Source: Pontibacter indicus (GTDB taxonomy: Bacteria > Bacteroidota > Bacteroidia > Cytophagales > Hymenobacteraceae). From it: a stretch of DNA of 64,000 nt. Numbering within the stretch: the stretch's first letter is position 1; every line of letters begins with the position of its first letter. The DNA lies in assembly GCF_900156345.1 (NCBI RefSeq), contig NZ_FTPP01000001.1:1116001-1180000 (forward strand), given 5' to 3'. The notes beneath the pieces are model-generated. The model was not told the origin of the DNA. It saw only the letters and a program-made list of their open reading frames with translations, and did not search any database. Below, one piece after another: positions 47,018 through 55,716 of this stretch. The position numbers were made by a program, and so were the translations under genes.

Positions 47018-47114
47018 AAGTTGAGAAGTTAAAAATGTAGAAAGTTAGAAAGTGATCGCCTTGAGATAACCAACTTTATAACTTTTTAACTTCTCACCTT
47101 TTTAACTCAACTAG
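47018..47114. repeat. hairpin-forming repeat at a convergent gene end, copy 2
   Basis: Left part GAGAAGTTAAAAATGTAGAA, right part AACTTTTTAACTTCTCACC. GAGAAGTTAAAAA pairs with TTTTTAACTTCTC. Its words match the repeat at 40132-40212. Likely a bidirectional terminator derived from a dispersed repeat. Confidence 0.68.
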
Positions 47115-47601
47115 AATGGTCCGCTACGATCTTCCAGCCCTCCGGGAAGCGTTTGAGGATGATGGAGAAGTGGCCTTGCAGATCACCTAGTTCGGCTTCG
47201 CGTTGCAGGTGCCATTTGCCTACGACCAGCATGTGGTCTGAGGACAGGTGACGAAACTCTTTCAGGTCAAAGGTCAGTTGGCCCATGGCTGCTGGATCGG
47301 GGTAGCTTTTGCGGTAGTTGTCGAGGGTCTTTTGCCAGCCGTAGGTCAGGCCGCTTTTGCCTACAAACAGCAATGAGTCCGACTTCCAGTAATCCTGCAT
47401 AAAGCAGTCGAGGTTGCCCTGGCTCCAGCAAGTTGACTGTGCGGCCAGCATGTCGCGCACCTGCGCTTCTGCGGCGGCTGTGTCGTGCGTGGCAGGAGTA
47501 TTGGTGGCGAGCTCCACCTGTTTTTCTTCTTGTTGCTTGCAGGCCGTAAGCGACAAGCCTATACCTAAGGCCACCGCACCAATAAACTTATTTCTTTTCA
47601 T
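47107..47601 (-). CDS. NTF2-like (DUF4440-type) lipoprotein
   Basis: A 164-residue envelope protein with lipobox LSLTAC (Cys about 21) and an NTF2-like fold of SnoaL/DUF4440 type (LAAQSTCWSQGNLDCFMQDYW, then SDSLLFVG and the closing HFSIILKRFPEGWKIVADHSS). These proteins bind small ligands or act as minor enzymes; the ligand is unknown. ATG at 47601; the longer frame starts at a GTG and lacks a signal. Its start overlaps the mtgA stop by 14 bases, so the two are likely cotranscribed. Confidence 0.75.
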   Translation of the reverse strand: MKRNKFIGAVALGIGLSLTACKQQEEKQVELATNTPATHDTAAAEAQVRDMLAAQSTCWSQGNLDCFMQDYWKSDSLLFVGKSGLTYGWQKTLDNYRKSYPDPAAMGQLTFDLKEFRHLSSDHMLVVGKWHLQREAELGDLQGHFSIILKRFPEGWKIVADHSS

Positions 47602-48325
47602 CTTTTGTGGGAAGTATGGTTTTGATATAAGTGGTTCCACCCAGTCGGCCCATGGCGCGGGCTATACGCCGCTGCCTGCCCATCACGTAAGCCGATGGCC
47701 TTTCAGCAGAATAGCGAATTGGGTTGGGGAGCACTGCCGCCAAGCGGGCTGCCTCCTGCCGTCCTACTTGTGCAGCCGGTTTCTTAAAGTATTTCTGCGA
47801 AGCAGCCTCCACGCCAAACACTCCGTCCCCCATCTCTGCAATGTTCAGGTATACCTCCAGAATCCGCTGCTTGCCCCAGAGCAATTCGATCAGAAACGTA
47901 AAGTAGGCCTCCACCCCTTTGCGCAGGTAACTACGGCCATGCCACAAAAATACGTTTTTGGCCACCTGCTGACTGATGGTACTGCCTCCCCGGATATTTT
48001 TCCCTTTCTGATTGCGCTTAAAGGCATCCGCAATAGCATTGAAATCGAAGCCGCTGTGCTCCAGGAAAAGCTGGTCCTCAGACGCCACCACGGCCAGCGG
48101 CAACTGCTCCGACATCTCCTCCAAAGAAACAAACTTATACCTGATCGAAGGGTCATCCTTATCTGCCGCTCCGGCTTCGGCGCGGCGCTTCACCATATGC
48201 AGCGTAGCGGGCGGAGCCACCCAGCGGTATACCAATACCCACAGCACACTCAGGAGCACGAGGCTCAGCAAAAGCTTGGTGACGATCAGCCTGATCTCAC
48301 GGAAGCCCAGCCGTTTTTTCTTCAT
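47588..48325 (-). CDS. mtgA: monofunctional biosynthetic peptidoglycan transglycosylase
   Basis: GT51 enzyme polymerising lipid II into glycan strands at the inner membrane, 245 residues. One N-terminal transmembrane anchor (LLLSLVLLSVLWVLVYRW). The glutamate motif is VASEDQLFLEHSGFD (Glu83), followed by GGSTISQQVAKN, RKGVEAYFTFLIELLWGKQRILEVYLN (in part) and GVEAASQKYF. No penicillin-binding domain is present, matching MtgA. First gene of a two-gene unit with the NTF2-like lipoprotein. ATG at 48325. Confidence 0.93.
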   Translation of the reverse strand: MKKKRLGFREIRLIVTKLLLSLVLLSVLWVLVYRWVAPPATLHMVKRRAEAGAADKDDPSIRYKFVSLEEMSEQLPLAVVASEDQLFLEHSGFDFNAIADAFKRNQKGKNIRGGSTISQQVAKNVFLWHGRSYLRKGVEAYFTFLIELLWGKQRILEVYLNIAEMGDGVFGVEAASQKYFKKPAAQVGRQEAARLAAVLPNPIRYSAERPSAYVMGRQRRIARAMGRLGGTTYIKTILPTKDEKK

Positions 48326-48484
48326 CTAAAGCGGTTGAAAATAAGTGCGCAAAGCTAATTGTTTTGGCTCATATTGCAACAAATGCGGTCCGACTGAATT
48401 GTTATACTTAACACGGCTCCGGACATACCCGTATTCTGTATACAAAACCGGAACTTGCCTGTTATAAAGCTAAAGAGAACACCC

Positions 48485-49120
48485 ATGCAAAAGTACTTAC
48501 CTTTATTTCCTTTGAATATCGTGGTATTTCCGGGCGAGAAACTGAACCTGCATATTTTCGAGCCTCGCTACAAACAGCTGGTTTACGACTGCATCGAAAG
48601 TGGCGGCACATTCGGTATTCCCACCTACATTAACAACGGCGTGGGCCTATACGGCACCGAGATCAAGCTGCTGCAGGTCGAGAAGAAATATGAGAATGGC
48701 GAGATGGACATCCGTACGCAAGGTATCGGCATTTTTAAAATAGTGGAATTTGACAAACAGGCGCCGGGCAGGCTGTATGCGGGCGGCCAGGTAGAGGAAG
48801 TGGAGAACCTGGAGGACGAAGACATTGTGACGAAGGAACAGATACGCGAGAAACTTCGCGAACTGTATACGGCCCTAGGTATAAGCAACATCTTTCTGGA
48901 CCTGCCCGAGAACTTCACCTCCTACGACGTTGGCCATCACTTAGGGCTTAATACCGAGCAGGAGTATACCTTGCTGCAATGCAACAGCGAGGCCATGCGC
49001 CAGGAGATGATTCTGCAGCATCTTCAGCAGGTACTGCCCATCGTAGCCGAAACTGAAAAACTCAAGGAGCGCGTCAAGCTCAATGGTCATTTCAAAAACC
49101 TCACACCACCCAATTTCTGA
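48485..49120 (+). CDS. LON peptidase substrate-binding domain protein
   Basis: A 211-residue protein consisting of the Lon N-terminal (LAN/PUA-like) domain without ATPase or protease parts. Visible are LPLFPLNIVVFPGEKLNLHIFEPRYKQL and, later, the beta-rich LYGTEIKLLQVEKKYENGEMDIRTQGIG (both quoted in part as family text), with a helical C-terminal half. Stand-alone proteins of this type are common and of unknown role, possibly substrate binding. The ATG at 48485 is used; a TTG ten codons earlier adds no family text. Its TGA overlaps the metallophosphoesterase ATG by one base. Confidence 0.83.
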   Translation: MQKYLPLFPLNIVVFPGEKLNLHIFEPRYKQLVYDCIESGGTFGIPTYINNGVGLYGTEIKLLQVEKKYENGEMDIRTQGIGIFKIVEFDKQAPGRLYAGGQVEEVENLEDEDIVTKEQIREKLRELYTALGISNIFLDLPENFTSYDVGHHLGLNTEQEYTLLQCNSEAMRQEMILQHLQQVLPIVAETEKLKERVKLNGHFKNLTPPNF

Positions 49121-50349
49121 TGCTCCTATACCTGCTGCTTATACCTGCCGTACTGTTTCTGGTGTTTGGGCTGTTCAGCTACTGGCAGGAGCTCAAATAC
49201 CGTAAAAAACCCTTTTACAAACTCTCAGATGTGGGCTGGCGCAAATGCCTGCCCAAACCGGAGGCACGGCTGGTACACAGCATCGCCTTTATGGGCGATG
49301 TGGGCTACGTAGCAACCGACGGTTCTGACCCTGTGATGAAGCTATTGCAGGAATGGCAGGAAAGTATAGGGCCAGACGGCAGCATCCTGTTTCTGGGAGA
49401 TAACCTCTACCCGGTCGGCTTGCCCCCCGAAACACACCGTCACTACCCCGCTGCCAAGGAGCGGTTCGATTTTCTGCTCCAGCAAATGGGCGCCTATGCA
49501 GGACGCAAGATTTTCCTGAGCGGCAACCACGACTGGAACAAGGGTCGCAAGAATGGGCTGGAATATATGCTGCGGCAGGAAAAATACGTAGTCGACACCC
49601 TGCAGGACGAAGACAGCTACCTGCCCCGCCACGGCTGTCCTGGTCCGGAAGCCATACAGCTGGCCGAAGGGCTGCTGCTTATTATCATCAATACGCAGTG
49701 GTGGGTACAGCGCGGTGAAAAGCCGATGGGTATGAACCAGGGTTGCCCGTATGACCACATCGAGGAATTCTTTTTGCGCCTGAACCAGCTCCTGCGCCGG
49801 AACCAGCACCAGCGTATTGTAGTGGCCGCCCACCACCCGCTCTACAGCAATGCCCTGCATGGGGGCAAATTCACGATCAAGCAGCACATTTTTCCGCTCA
49901 CAGCCGCACACAAGCGCTTTTATGTACCGTTGCCTATTTTCGGTTCGCTCTACCCGTTTTACCGCAAGCTGTTTGGAGCCTATGAAGACATGTCGCACCG
50001 CAAGTACCGAAAGATGCGCAAACGGCTGCTTCGCATCTTCCATCAGTACAGCAACATTGTGTATGTAGCGGGGCACGACCACAACCTGCAACACTTCGAG
50101 GTGCGTGACAATCATTACATCGTGAGCGGATCAGGCAGCAAAACCTCTTTTGTGAAAAAAGGCGGCAAGGCCACCTTTACGCTAGAGCAGCGGGGTTTCT
50201 TTGTGCTCAACTACTACGACACCGGCGAGGTATGGATAGAGGCGCTGGCCGCCGCAGAAGCAGAAGACATTCCAAAGCCTGGCGCCGTCGTGTTCAGGAA
50301 AGAGCTTAGCCCGGTCCTGCAACCGAAGAAGCAGGAGCAGCAGGTATAG
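49120..50349 (+). CDS. membrane-anchored metallophosphoesterase
   Basis: Calcineurin-like phosphoesterase of 409 residues with an N-terminal transmembrane helix (LLYLLLIPAVLFLVFGLFSY). Metal motifs: MGDVGYV, LGDNLYPVGLP, SGNHDW, AAHHPLY and AGHDHNLQ, in family order. Proteins of this type often form the first module of larger Bacteroidota surface proteins; here it stands alone, with the kinase-like counterpart at 38522. Translationally coupled to the LON-N gene by a TGATG overlap. Substrate unknown. ATG at 49120. Confidence 0.88.
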   Translation: MLLYLLLIPAVLFLVFGLFSYWQELKYRKKPFYKLSDVGWRKCLPKPEARLVHSIAFMGDVGYVATDGSDPVMKLLQEWQESIGPDGSILFLGDNLYPVGLPPETHRHYPAAKERFDFLLQQMGAYAGRKIFLSGNHDWNKGRKNGLEYMLRQEKYVVDTLQDEDSYLPRHGCPGPEAIQLAEGLLLIIINTQWWVQRGEKPMGMNQGCPYDHIEEFFLRLNQLLRRNQHQRIVVAAHHPLYSNALHGGKFTIKQHIFPLTAAHKRFYVPLPIFGSLYPFYRKLFGAYEDMSHRKYRKMRKRLLRIFHQYSNIVYVAGHDHNLQHFEVRDNHYIVSGSGSKTSFVKKGGKATFTLEQRGFFVLNYYDTGEVWIEALAAAEAEDIPKPGAVVFRKELSPVLQPKKQEQQV

Positions 50350-50357
50350 CAGGCTGT

Positions 50358-51263
50358 TTAGCCCTCTTCAGGTATAGGCAGGATGACTTTCAGGCTTCTG
50401 GGGTGCATCGTCACTTTTATCTCCTCTCCCAGCTCAACTGGTTCCCCGTCAATATGGGCCACTTCGCGGTCGATGTTGTAAACCGTAGCCTTGCGGCAGC
50501 TGATGCGACGGCTATAAATAGAGCCATCGATGTTGTCGGTATACATGCGCACCAGCAGAACTGGCGCGGCGGCTTTCGGGAAGGGCTCGATCAGGCAGAT
50601 CTCAAAGCGGCCGTCGTTCATAATGCCGCTGGGGTTGATGGCGGCATTGCTCCCAAAGGCGTTAGCGTTGGCGATGGTCACCATAAAAGCCTCACCCTCA
50701 AAATTCTCCGTATCGGTCTCGATGCGGTAAAACTTCGATTCGTAATTGATGTACTCCTGCAGGGCGATCCAGGCATAGGCACCCGGTCCGCGCTTCTCCC
50801 CTTCGCTAAAACGCTTCACAACCAAGGCATTGAAACCAAGATCGCTGAGGTGGATCGATGGTCGTCCGTTCAGGTCGATAGTGTCGATGTTGCGCACCAC
50901 ATGCTCGTGGATCAGCTGCAGGGCCTCCTCGGTGTCCTGTGGTATACCCAGGTCTTTCGAAAGGCCATTTCCCGAACCCAGTGGTATAATGCCCAACGGT
51001 ATTGAAGTGCCGATTAGCAATGCGCCGACCATACTGACCGTGCCATCTCCCCCTACTGCAAAAACAGCATCATATTTATCTTTCCCCAAGTGCGCCTTTA
51101 CCTGCTCCGGGTCCTGCTTGCCTGTCGTGCGGTAAATGGTGCAGTTCAGTTGATGCTCGGCGCACACTGTCTTTATTTCATCTTCCAGCTCTTCTTTGTC
51201 GATGTCGCCCGCTATGGGGTTGATGACAAAGAGCAGATTACGGAGCTTATTTTCTTCTTGCAT
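50358..51263 (-). CDS. diacylglycerol/lipid kinase family protein (YegS type)
   Basis: Lipid kinase-like enzyme of 301 residues. The nucleotide motif VGGDGTVSMV follows NPIAGDIDKEE, and PLGSGNGLSKDLGIP is the characteristic second motif. The C-terminal beta-sandwich has VAHIDGEPVEL. Members phosphorylate diacylglycerol or related lipids; the exact lipid is not inferable. The ATG at 51263 (MQEENKLRNLLFVINP) is preferred; an ATG at 51281 adds six residues. It is convergent with the metallophosphoesterase gene, only nine bases apart. Confidence 0.87.
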   Translation of the reverse strand: MQEENKLRNLLFVINPIAGDIDKEELEDEIKTVCAEHQLNCTIYRTTGKQDPEQVKAHLGKDKYDAVFAVGGDGTVSMVGALLIGTSIPLGIIPLGSGNGLSKDLGIPQDTEEALQLIHEHVVRNIDTIDLNGRPSIHLSDLGFNALVVKRFSEGEKRGPGAYAWIALQEYINYESKFYRIETDTENFEGEAFMVTIANANAFGSNAAINPSGIMNDGRFEICLIEPFPKAAAPVLLVRMYTDNIDGSIYSRRISCRKATVYNIDREVAHIDGEPVELGEEIKVTMHPRSLKVILPIPEEG

Positions 51264-51301
51264 ATGCAGTCGTGGTGTCATTTTTTTTAAATGGCCGCAG
51301 A

Positions 51302-52111
51302 TTATTCTACTAAACCGGCTGGCAGACCGTTCGGGTACTCTTGTTGGATGGCCCGCTCAATCTCTGCGATCCGGTTACCCGGGTTAGGGTGTGTCTGGGC
51401 GAACTCTGGACCACTGCTGCCGCCACTGGCTTCTTCCAGAATGCGCATCACCTCGATCATGGCCCTTGGGTCATAGCCTGCTTCGCCTGTTAGCCGCACT
51501 GCCAGCCTGTCTGATTCCAATTCGTCCTCCCGGCCATAGCGCATGTTCATCAGTTTGCCGATCATGGCGGCGGCCACAGCGCCCGTCCGGGAGGCGGGGT
51601 TGTCCGGGTCATAAGTGGCAATGGCAGCGGCTCCGGTCAGACCTTGCGTGAGCTTGGCCTTGGCCAGTTGCTGGGCAGAGTGCCGCCCCACAACATGCCC
51701 AATCTCATGGCCTAGCACACCGGCCAGCTGCGCTTCGGAACCCAGACGGCGAAGCAGACCCGCTGTGATGAAGATCTGTCCACCCGGCAGGGCGAAGGCG
51801 TTGACCGTCTGCTCGTCGGCCAATAGATGAAAATCAAACTTATAAGGTGTTTCGCCGACGCGGGTACTCTGGACCAGCCGCTGCCCGATGGCGTTGACCT
51901 CGGCCCTCGCCTGCTCGTCTGGATGCAGGCCGCCGTACTGCGAAGCCATCTGGGGAGCTGTCTGCAACCCAAGGGCAATTTCCTGCTCTACGGTCATGTC
52001 CACGTGCTGCATCTGGCCCGTGAATTCGTTTTCCTGCCTGTTGCACCAGTACGTGACCAACGATACCGCCGCAATCAGCAAAGCGGCGATAAATTTCATG
52101 ATTCCTCTCAT
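51302..52111 (-). CDS. M48 family metallopeptidase, membrane-anchored
   Basis: A 269-residue zinc peptidase with an N-terminal hydrophobic anchor or signal (FIAALLIAAVSLVTYW, a cysteine follows in YWCNRQ). The zinc motif is HEIGH, the third ligand is in EDELESDRLAVRL, and the TVNAFALPGGQIFITAGLL and THPNPGNRIAEIERAI regions match the BepA/YggG-like group. It is the second M48 peptidase within 7 kb and differs clearly from the first. A second in-frame ATG lies at 52099. Probable periplasmic proteolysis. Confidence 0.9.
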   Translation of the reverse strand: MRGIMKFIAALLIAAVSLVTYWCNRQENEFTGQMQHVDMTVEQEIALGLQTAPQMASQYGGLHPDEQARAEVNAIGQRLVQSTRVGETPYKFDFHLLADEQTVNAFALPGGQIFITAGLLRRLGSEAQLAGVLGHEIGHVVGRHSAQQLAKAKLTQGLTGAAAIATYDPDNPASRTGAVAAAMIGKLMNMRYGREDELESDRLAVRLTGEAGYDPRAMIEVMRILEEASGGSSGPEFAQTHPNPGNRIAEIERAIQQEYPNGLPAGLVE

Positions 52112-52368
52112 GCTATGCTATATCTGCTTGATTCTGAATGTTTGACTCGCTTATACATCCACACTTGAAAATGAGCTTTCTAAGTGGCTGGATGGGCCGC
52201 TTCAGCATATACTTCAATTGTACTAGAAAGTATACGTAGGCGCCATGAAAATAATGTAGGATGCTGACCGGAAACGGACTGAGAATTCATAAATAGCTAC
52301 CCTATTTTATATGAATTTCGTAATACAAGAAATTGCTGCAAAAACAGCTTCAAACTAAACTGATAATT

Positions 52369-52566
52369 ATGAATATGAAAAGAACATTCGGTGCCATTCT
52401 GACCATATTAGGTATAGTCGGCATCATCTGGGGCGCTTATGCCTTCGTTATGGGAGGCGACGGTGCAGCCATCGGCAAGTACACAGCCGTCGTGCCATTT
52501 ATCGTCGGGCTGATCTTCTTCTTTGCAGGCATCAACCTGGTAAAGACCACAAAAGACCAGACCTGA
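52369..52566 (+). CDS. small two-helix membrane protein (hypothetical)
   Basis: A 65-residue protein with two transmembrane helices (FGAILTILGIVGIIWGAYAF and PFIVGLIFFFAGINLV) and a glycine-rich turn. The reading frame extends to a TTG, but the ATG at 52369 or 52375 gives a normal start. Short proteins of this type are frequent in Bacteroidota and have no known function. A terminator follows. Confidence 0.7.
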   Translation: MNMKRTFGAILTILGIVGIIWGAYAFVMGGDGAAIGKYTAVVPFIVGLIFFFAGINLVKTTKDQT

Positions 52567-52585
52567 TTGGAAAGGTTAAAAAAAC

Positions 52586-52619
52586 AAAAAAGCCACGCCG
52601 TAAACGGTGTGGCTTTTTT
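52586..52619 (+). terminator. bidirectional terminator after the small membrane gene
   Basis: AAAAAAGCCACGCCG and CGGTGTGGCTTTTTT form a 15-base stem with one wobble around TAAA; A and T runs on both sides allow use by the convergent L,D-transpeptidase gene. Confidence 0.88.
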
Positions 52620-52637
52620 GTGTCATTCTAAATTCGG

Positions 52638-53453
52638 CTATGCTTGTATCGACTCTATACCCTGAAGTGCGGCAAAGCCTTCAACGGCTCTTTCGGTGTT
52701 CAGGTAGTCAGAAGTATAAGTTTTATCTGCGCTGTGGATGTACAGCACTGTATTGTTCTTGATCAGTTCGATCACGTCGCCGGAAATGGCTCTAGGCACC
52801 GCCGGGCAACCCAGGCTGCGGCCCAGCCGACCGTACTGCTTCACAAAATCGTCGCTTACATAATCGGCACCATGCAACACGATGGCACGCTCCATTGCTT
52901 TGGAGTTAAACTTCTCGTCCATACCTGAGAGGCGGAGCGACAGACCATGCTTCCCATAGTAAGTCTTATCGGTGAGGTAGAATCCCATGCTACTCATATT
53001 AGAGTTGGGCTCGTTTGAGAACTTCTCTGCTTTCACATTGCCTGTGTTGCGGCCATGTGCTACCAGGTTATTGTAAAGTACTTTACCTTCCTCCAGATCG
53101 ATAACCCACATACGCTTCAGGTTGCTAGGCTTTGTGAAATCGACTACGGTCAAGATCTGCTTGTCGGTAGCTGTCAGGGCATCCTGCTTAAAGTTATGGT
53201 AACCGGTATAAGCCCGCTCAAACACGCTGAAAGACAGCCCGGCTTTTTGTAAGCCTACACGGTTGTATACCTCCTGCACATGCTCGTCGAAGGCGAGTTT
53301 TTTCTCAGCAAAGGAAAGATTGGCAAGTGAAGAAGCTGTCAGAACAGTCTCGGCAGTACGTCCCGCTCTATCAGATTCGTCAGGTCGGGCGCCGCCAGGT
53401 GTGGCAATCAGCAGGAAACTCAGGGCAAAAGAGGTAACAATAGCTCTTATCAT
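52638..53453 (-). CDS. murein L,D-transpeptidase catalytic domain protein (YkuD_2 type)
   Basis: A 271-residue exported protein with an N-terminal signal (IVTSFALSFLLIATPGGA). The catalytic half has VIDLEEGKVLYNNLVAHG, then IVLHGADYV and the active-site cysteine in GRSLGCPAVPRA. The HG...SxGCP pattern marks the YkuD-related fold. Likely cross-links or edits peptidoglycan in the periplasm. Single gene, ATG at 53453. Confidence 0.86.
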   Translation of the reverse strand: MIRAIVTSFALSFLLIATPGGARPDESDRAGRTAETVLTASSLANLSFAEKKLAFDEHVQEVYNRVGLQKAGLSFSVFERAYTGYHNFKQDALTATDKQILTVVDFTKPSNLKRMWVIDLEEGKVLYNNLVAHGRNTGNVKAEKFSNEPNSNMSSMGFYLTDKTYYGKHGLSLRLSGMDEKFNSKAMERAIVLHGADYVSDDFVKQYGRLGRSLGCPAVPRAISGDVIELIKNNTVLYIHSADKTYTSDYLNTERAVEGFAALQGIESIQA

Positions 53454-53721
53454 AGGGTTATTATTCTTATCAGGTTTTACGCAATTACTGTACTAACAGG
53501 AAAAAACACAAAGATTGTTCCCTTAAAAGATGTTTATGTCCAATTGCAGACCTTCTTCCAACATCTGTGAGCTTATGTATAAGTAAACGTCTGTATACCT
53601 GAAGCTTAGTATACCAGGCCGGAAATTTTTGAGGGTGTTAACAAACCTTCGCTTTATAAATTAGGACAATTACTTGTATGCCAAAGCCGGAAGCTGCAAT
53701 TTTGAGGGAAGAGAACAGCAC

Positions 53722-54111
53722 ATGAAAACCTACCCCTTCTATACCCTTCTACTGATCATCCTGATGGGCTGCTCCGATCCTGCCCGCATAGCAGGCTTCG
53801 ACAGCGAAAAATGGCAAAAAGATAAGAAAGGATGCCTTGGAGAGCGAAGCACCATGGTCAATGACTTCGAGTCAGTCCGCCGCGAGTTGTATGGGCTTCC
53901 AGAATCGGATGTAAAGGACATTTTGGGCAAACCTGACGCGGAGCAGCTGATGCGCCGGGGTCAGCGTGTTTTCATCTACTACTTTGAGCCCGGCTCGCAC
54001 TGTAACGAACGAAACAAGCTATCTAACGCCAACCGGGCTGAAGTGCGCTTCAATGCCCTCAACAAGGTAAGTGAAATCACATACCTGCGACCTATACCTG
54101 CCTCCAGATAA
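53722..54111 (+). CDS. small lipoprotein (hypothetical, BamE/SmpA-like size)
   Basis: A 129-residue lipoprotein with lipobox IILMGC (Cys about 16). The rest is alpha-beta with a pattern of LYGLPESDVKDILGKPDAEQL that is common in SmpA/OmlA-like domains, where a helix and a GxPd turn precede beta strands (VFIYYFEPG). Family membership is tentative. The frame extends 16 codons upstream to a TTG/ATG-poor stretch; ATG at 53722 gives a proper signal peptide. Function unknown. Confidence 0.6.
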   Translation: MKTYPFYTLLLIILMGCSDPARIAGFDSEKWQKDKKGCLGERSTMVNDFESVRRELYGLPESDVKDILGKPDAEQLMRRGQRVFIYYFEPGSHCNERNKLSNANRAEVRFNALNKVSEITYLRPIPASR

Positions 54112-54118
54112 AGTAAAA

Positions 54119-54139
54119 AGCCCGCTATCAGGCGGGCTT
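54119..54139. terminator. hairpin terminator between convergent genes
   Basis: AAGCCCGC and GCGGGCTT form an eight-base stem around a short loop between the lipoprotein gene and the convergent gene at 54163. Confidence 0.7.
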
Positions 54140-54162
54140 CTATAATTACTATCTCTAAATAA

Positions 54163-54561
54163 CTATTCCTCTTCTTTCCCTGTCAAAAAATTGACGTACT
54201 GCCGCCCTTCCAGTTCCAGGAACTGCTTCAGCTGTTTTTCATTCAGGATGCCGGCCATTACTTTGTCCGTCTTTAATTGTATCTCTCTGTAAGTGCGCTG
54301 CAACTCAATCGGGTCGTTCACTTTCAGCTCAGCGTCCGACATTAGTTGGTAACGTTCTTCATGAAGCAGCTCTACCTGCATCATCTGCTCTTCGCTCAGA
54401 TTCAGTTCGCGCTTCATTTCCAGGATCGCCATTTGGGGGCCACTCAGGCTGATAGCCAATACTTTTTTGTCCAGATCATCGTCTTTCTCAGTCAGCCGCT
54501 GTGCCTGTGCTGTGCTGGTGGTTAATCCAAGTATGATTAAAAAAGGTAAAATTCTTTTCAT
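54163..54561 (-). CDS. exported helical protein (hypothetical)
   Basis: A 132-residue protein with a signal peptide cleaved after STAQA. The mature part is largely helical (EMKRELNLSEEQMMQVELLHEE) with the LTxxQ-like spacing of Spy/CpxP-type proteins, though no full motif is seen. A periplasmic role is likely. Single gene, ATG at 54561. No function is assigned. Confidence 0.6.
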   Translation of the reverse strand: MKRILPFLIILGLTTSTAQAQRLTEKDDDLDKKVLAISLSGPQMAILEMKRELNLSEEQMMQVELLHEERYQLMSDAELKVNDPIELQRTYREIQLKTDKVMAGILNEKQLKQFLELEGRQYVNFLTGKEEE

Positions 54562-54771
54562 GGTATTCGGGTATTATGCTGCCAAACGGCTATGCTAAAG
54601 TTATATAGTGTTATGAACGGAATTACAAAAGTTTGGTTCTGGCTGCAAACACACAATTTTTAGATTTTTCTCATAGAGTCAACTTACCCCTTTTAACTAT
54701 GAATAGTAATATTTAAAAATAATTTTAAATTATAAAAATAACTTGTATTCAAATTTACCTATATCGTAACC

Positions 54772-55107
54772 ATGCCCCTCTGGAAGAGTATACAAAAGCA
54801 AAGGATCGAAATAGTATTTTTAACAGTGGCTTTCGGCTTCGCTACGGCGTTTCCCTCCCTACAAAGTGAAAAAAGAATGAAAACTAAATTTTATAATCCC
54901 AGTCTGCTAGAGGTTAATTTTGCAAAGGCACTTCAAGACATGGCGCAGCAACTCGAGGACAGGCTTGATTCCGGCAAAGTAATCAATATCACGCCCATAC
55001 ATAATACCGACAACCCGATGGTTATTTATAAGCTAAAAGATGAGGAAGGTGATCTACATGAGGTAGTTGTACAAATCATACAGCGGCCAGACAACCTGGT
55101 AAGCTGA
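54772..55107 (+). CDS. small hypothetical protein
   Basis: An open frame of 111 codons; an internal ATG at 54877 gives a 76-residue protein (MKTKFYNPSLLEVNFAKALQ) that looks like the more probable product. It ends with a beta-strand pair (VIYKLKDEEGDLHEVVVQII). The region before the internal ATG contains a hydrophobic stretch, so an exported longer form is possible. No family is recognised. A strong terminator follows. Confidence 0.5.
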   Translation: MPLWKSIQKQRIEIVFLTVAFGFATAFPSLQSEKRMKTKFYNPSLLEVNFAKALQDMAQQLEDRLDSGKVINITPIHNTDNPMVIYKLKDEEGDLHEVVVQIIQRPDNLVS

Positions 55108-55123
55108 TCTGGCAGTAAAATCC

Positions 55124-55167
55124 AAAAAGAGAGGCCGTCCGGGAAATCCCGGACGGCCTCTCTTTTT
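55124..55167. terminator. strong bidirectional terminator
   Basis: AAAAAGAGAGGCCGTCCGGG pairs perfectly with CCCGGACGGCCTCTCTTTTT around AAAT, between the small gene and the convergent DUF4199 gene. Confidence 0.93.
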
Positions 55168-55192
55168 ATAATATCAGGCGTTAGCAGTATGA

Positions 55193-55651
55193 TCAGGGAC
55201 TGCCCGGCACTTTGTGGTCAGGCCGCTTGAACCATTGCATGGCGATGAACGAGACCATAAAGCCCGATATCACGCCTTCCAGCATCAGCACTATAAAGAC
55301 TACGACGCCGGGTGTAATGGCCAGCCGCTCTCCCACGAACTGGTTTCCGGAAAGCACCTTTAACAAGCTGTCGTCGAAGGCCTTGATGTATACCACCATA
55401 AAGGCGGCGAAAATTGCTGTGGCTAGTACTGAAGTGATGATACCCACTCCCAGACCTTCAAAGTAACCCAGGTTGCCCTGCCGTATGATCTTAAGAGCCC
55501 TAATGGACATCGTAACTCCAATCGCCATGATCACACCATTCAGGAAACGCAATTCGATAATGTGCGCCAGCCCGAAGAGCTTCATGAGCAGAAAGTAACC
55601 AATCAATGCAATTGCCGTGAACAGGCCGTATTTAAGGCCAATTTTTTCCAT
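55193..55651 (-). CDS. DUF4199 domain membrane protein, copy 1
   Basis: A 152-residue protein with four transmembrane segments (LFTAIALIGYFLLMKLFGL, FLNGVIMAIGVTMSI, VLATAIFAAFMVVYIKAF, VVFIVLMLEGVISGFMVSFI) and the ending IAMQWFKRPDH. Family membership follows from the NLGYFEGLGVGIITSV block. Function unknown. It lies 65 bases from its paralogue on the same strand. Confidence 0.82.
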   Translation of the reverse strand: MEKIGLKYGLFTAIALIGYFLLMKLFGLAHIIELRFLNGVIMAIGVTMSIRALKIIRQGNLGYFEGLGVGIITSVLATAIFAAFMVVYIKAFDDSLLKVLSGNQFVGERLAITPGVVVFIVLMLEGVISGFMVSFIAMQWFKRPDHKVPGSP

Positions 55652-55716
55652 AACGGGTGCTTCAGGTGTTCTTAATCAGGTTTGTTTAATCTGACGTTAA
55701 AAGTGCTTGCAATAGC

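Noticed and set aside
47414..48358. 314-codon plus-strand frame across mtgA and the NTF2-like gene
   Set aside because: Crosses two recognisable minus-strand genes and has no domain-like text.
44984..52111. The two M48 peptidases as a recent tandem duplication
   Set aside because: They share only motif-level similarity and lie 5.5 kb apart on opposite strands, so a recent duplication is not supported.
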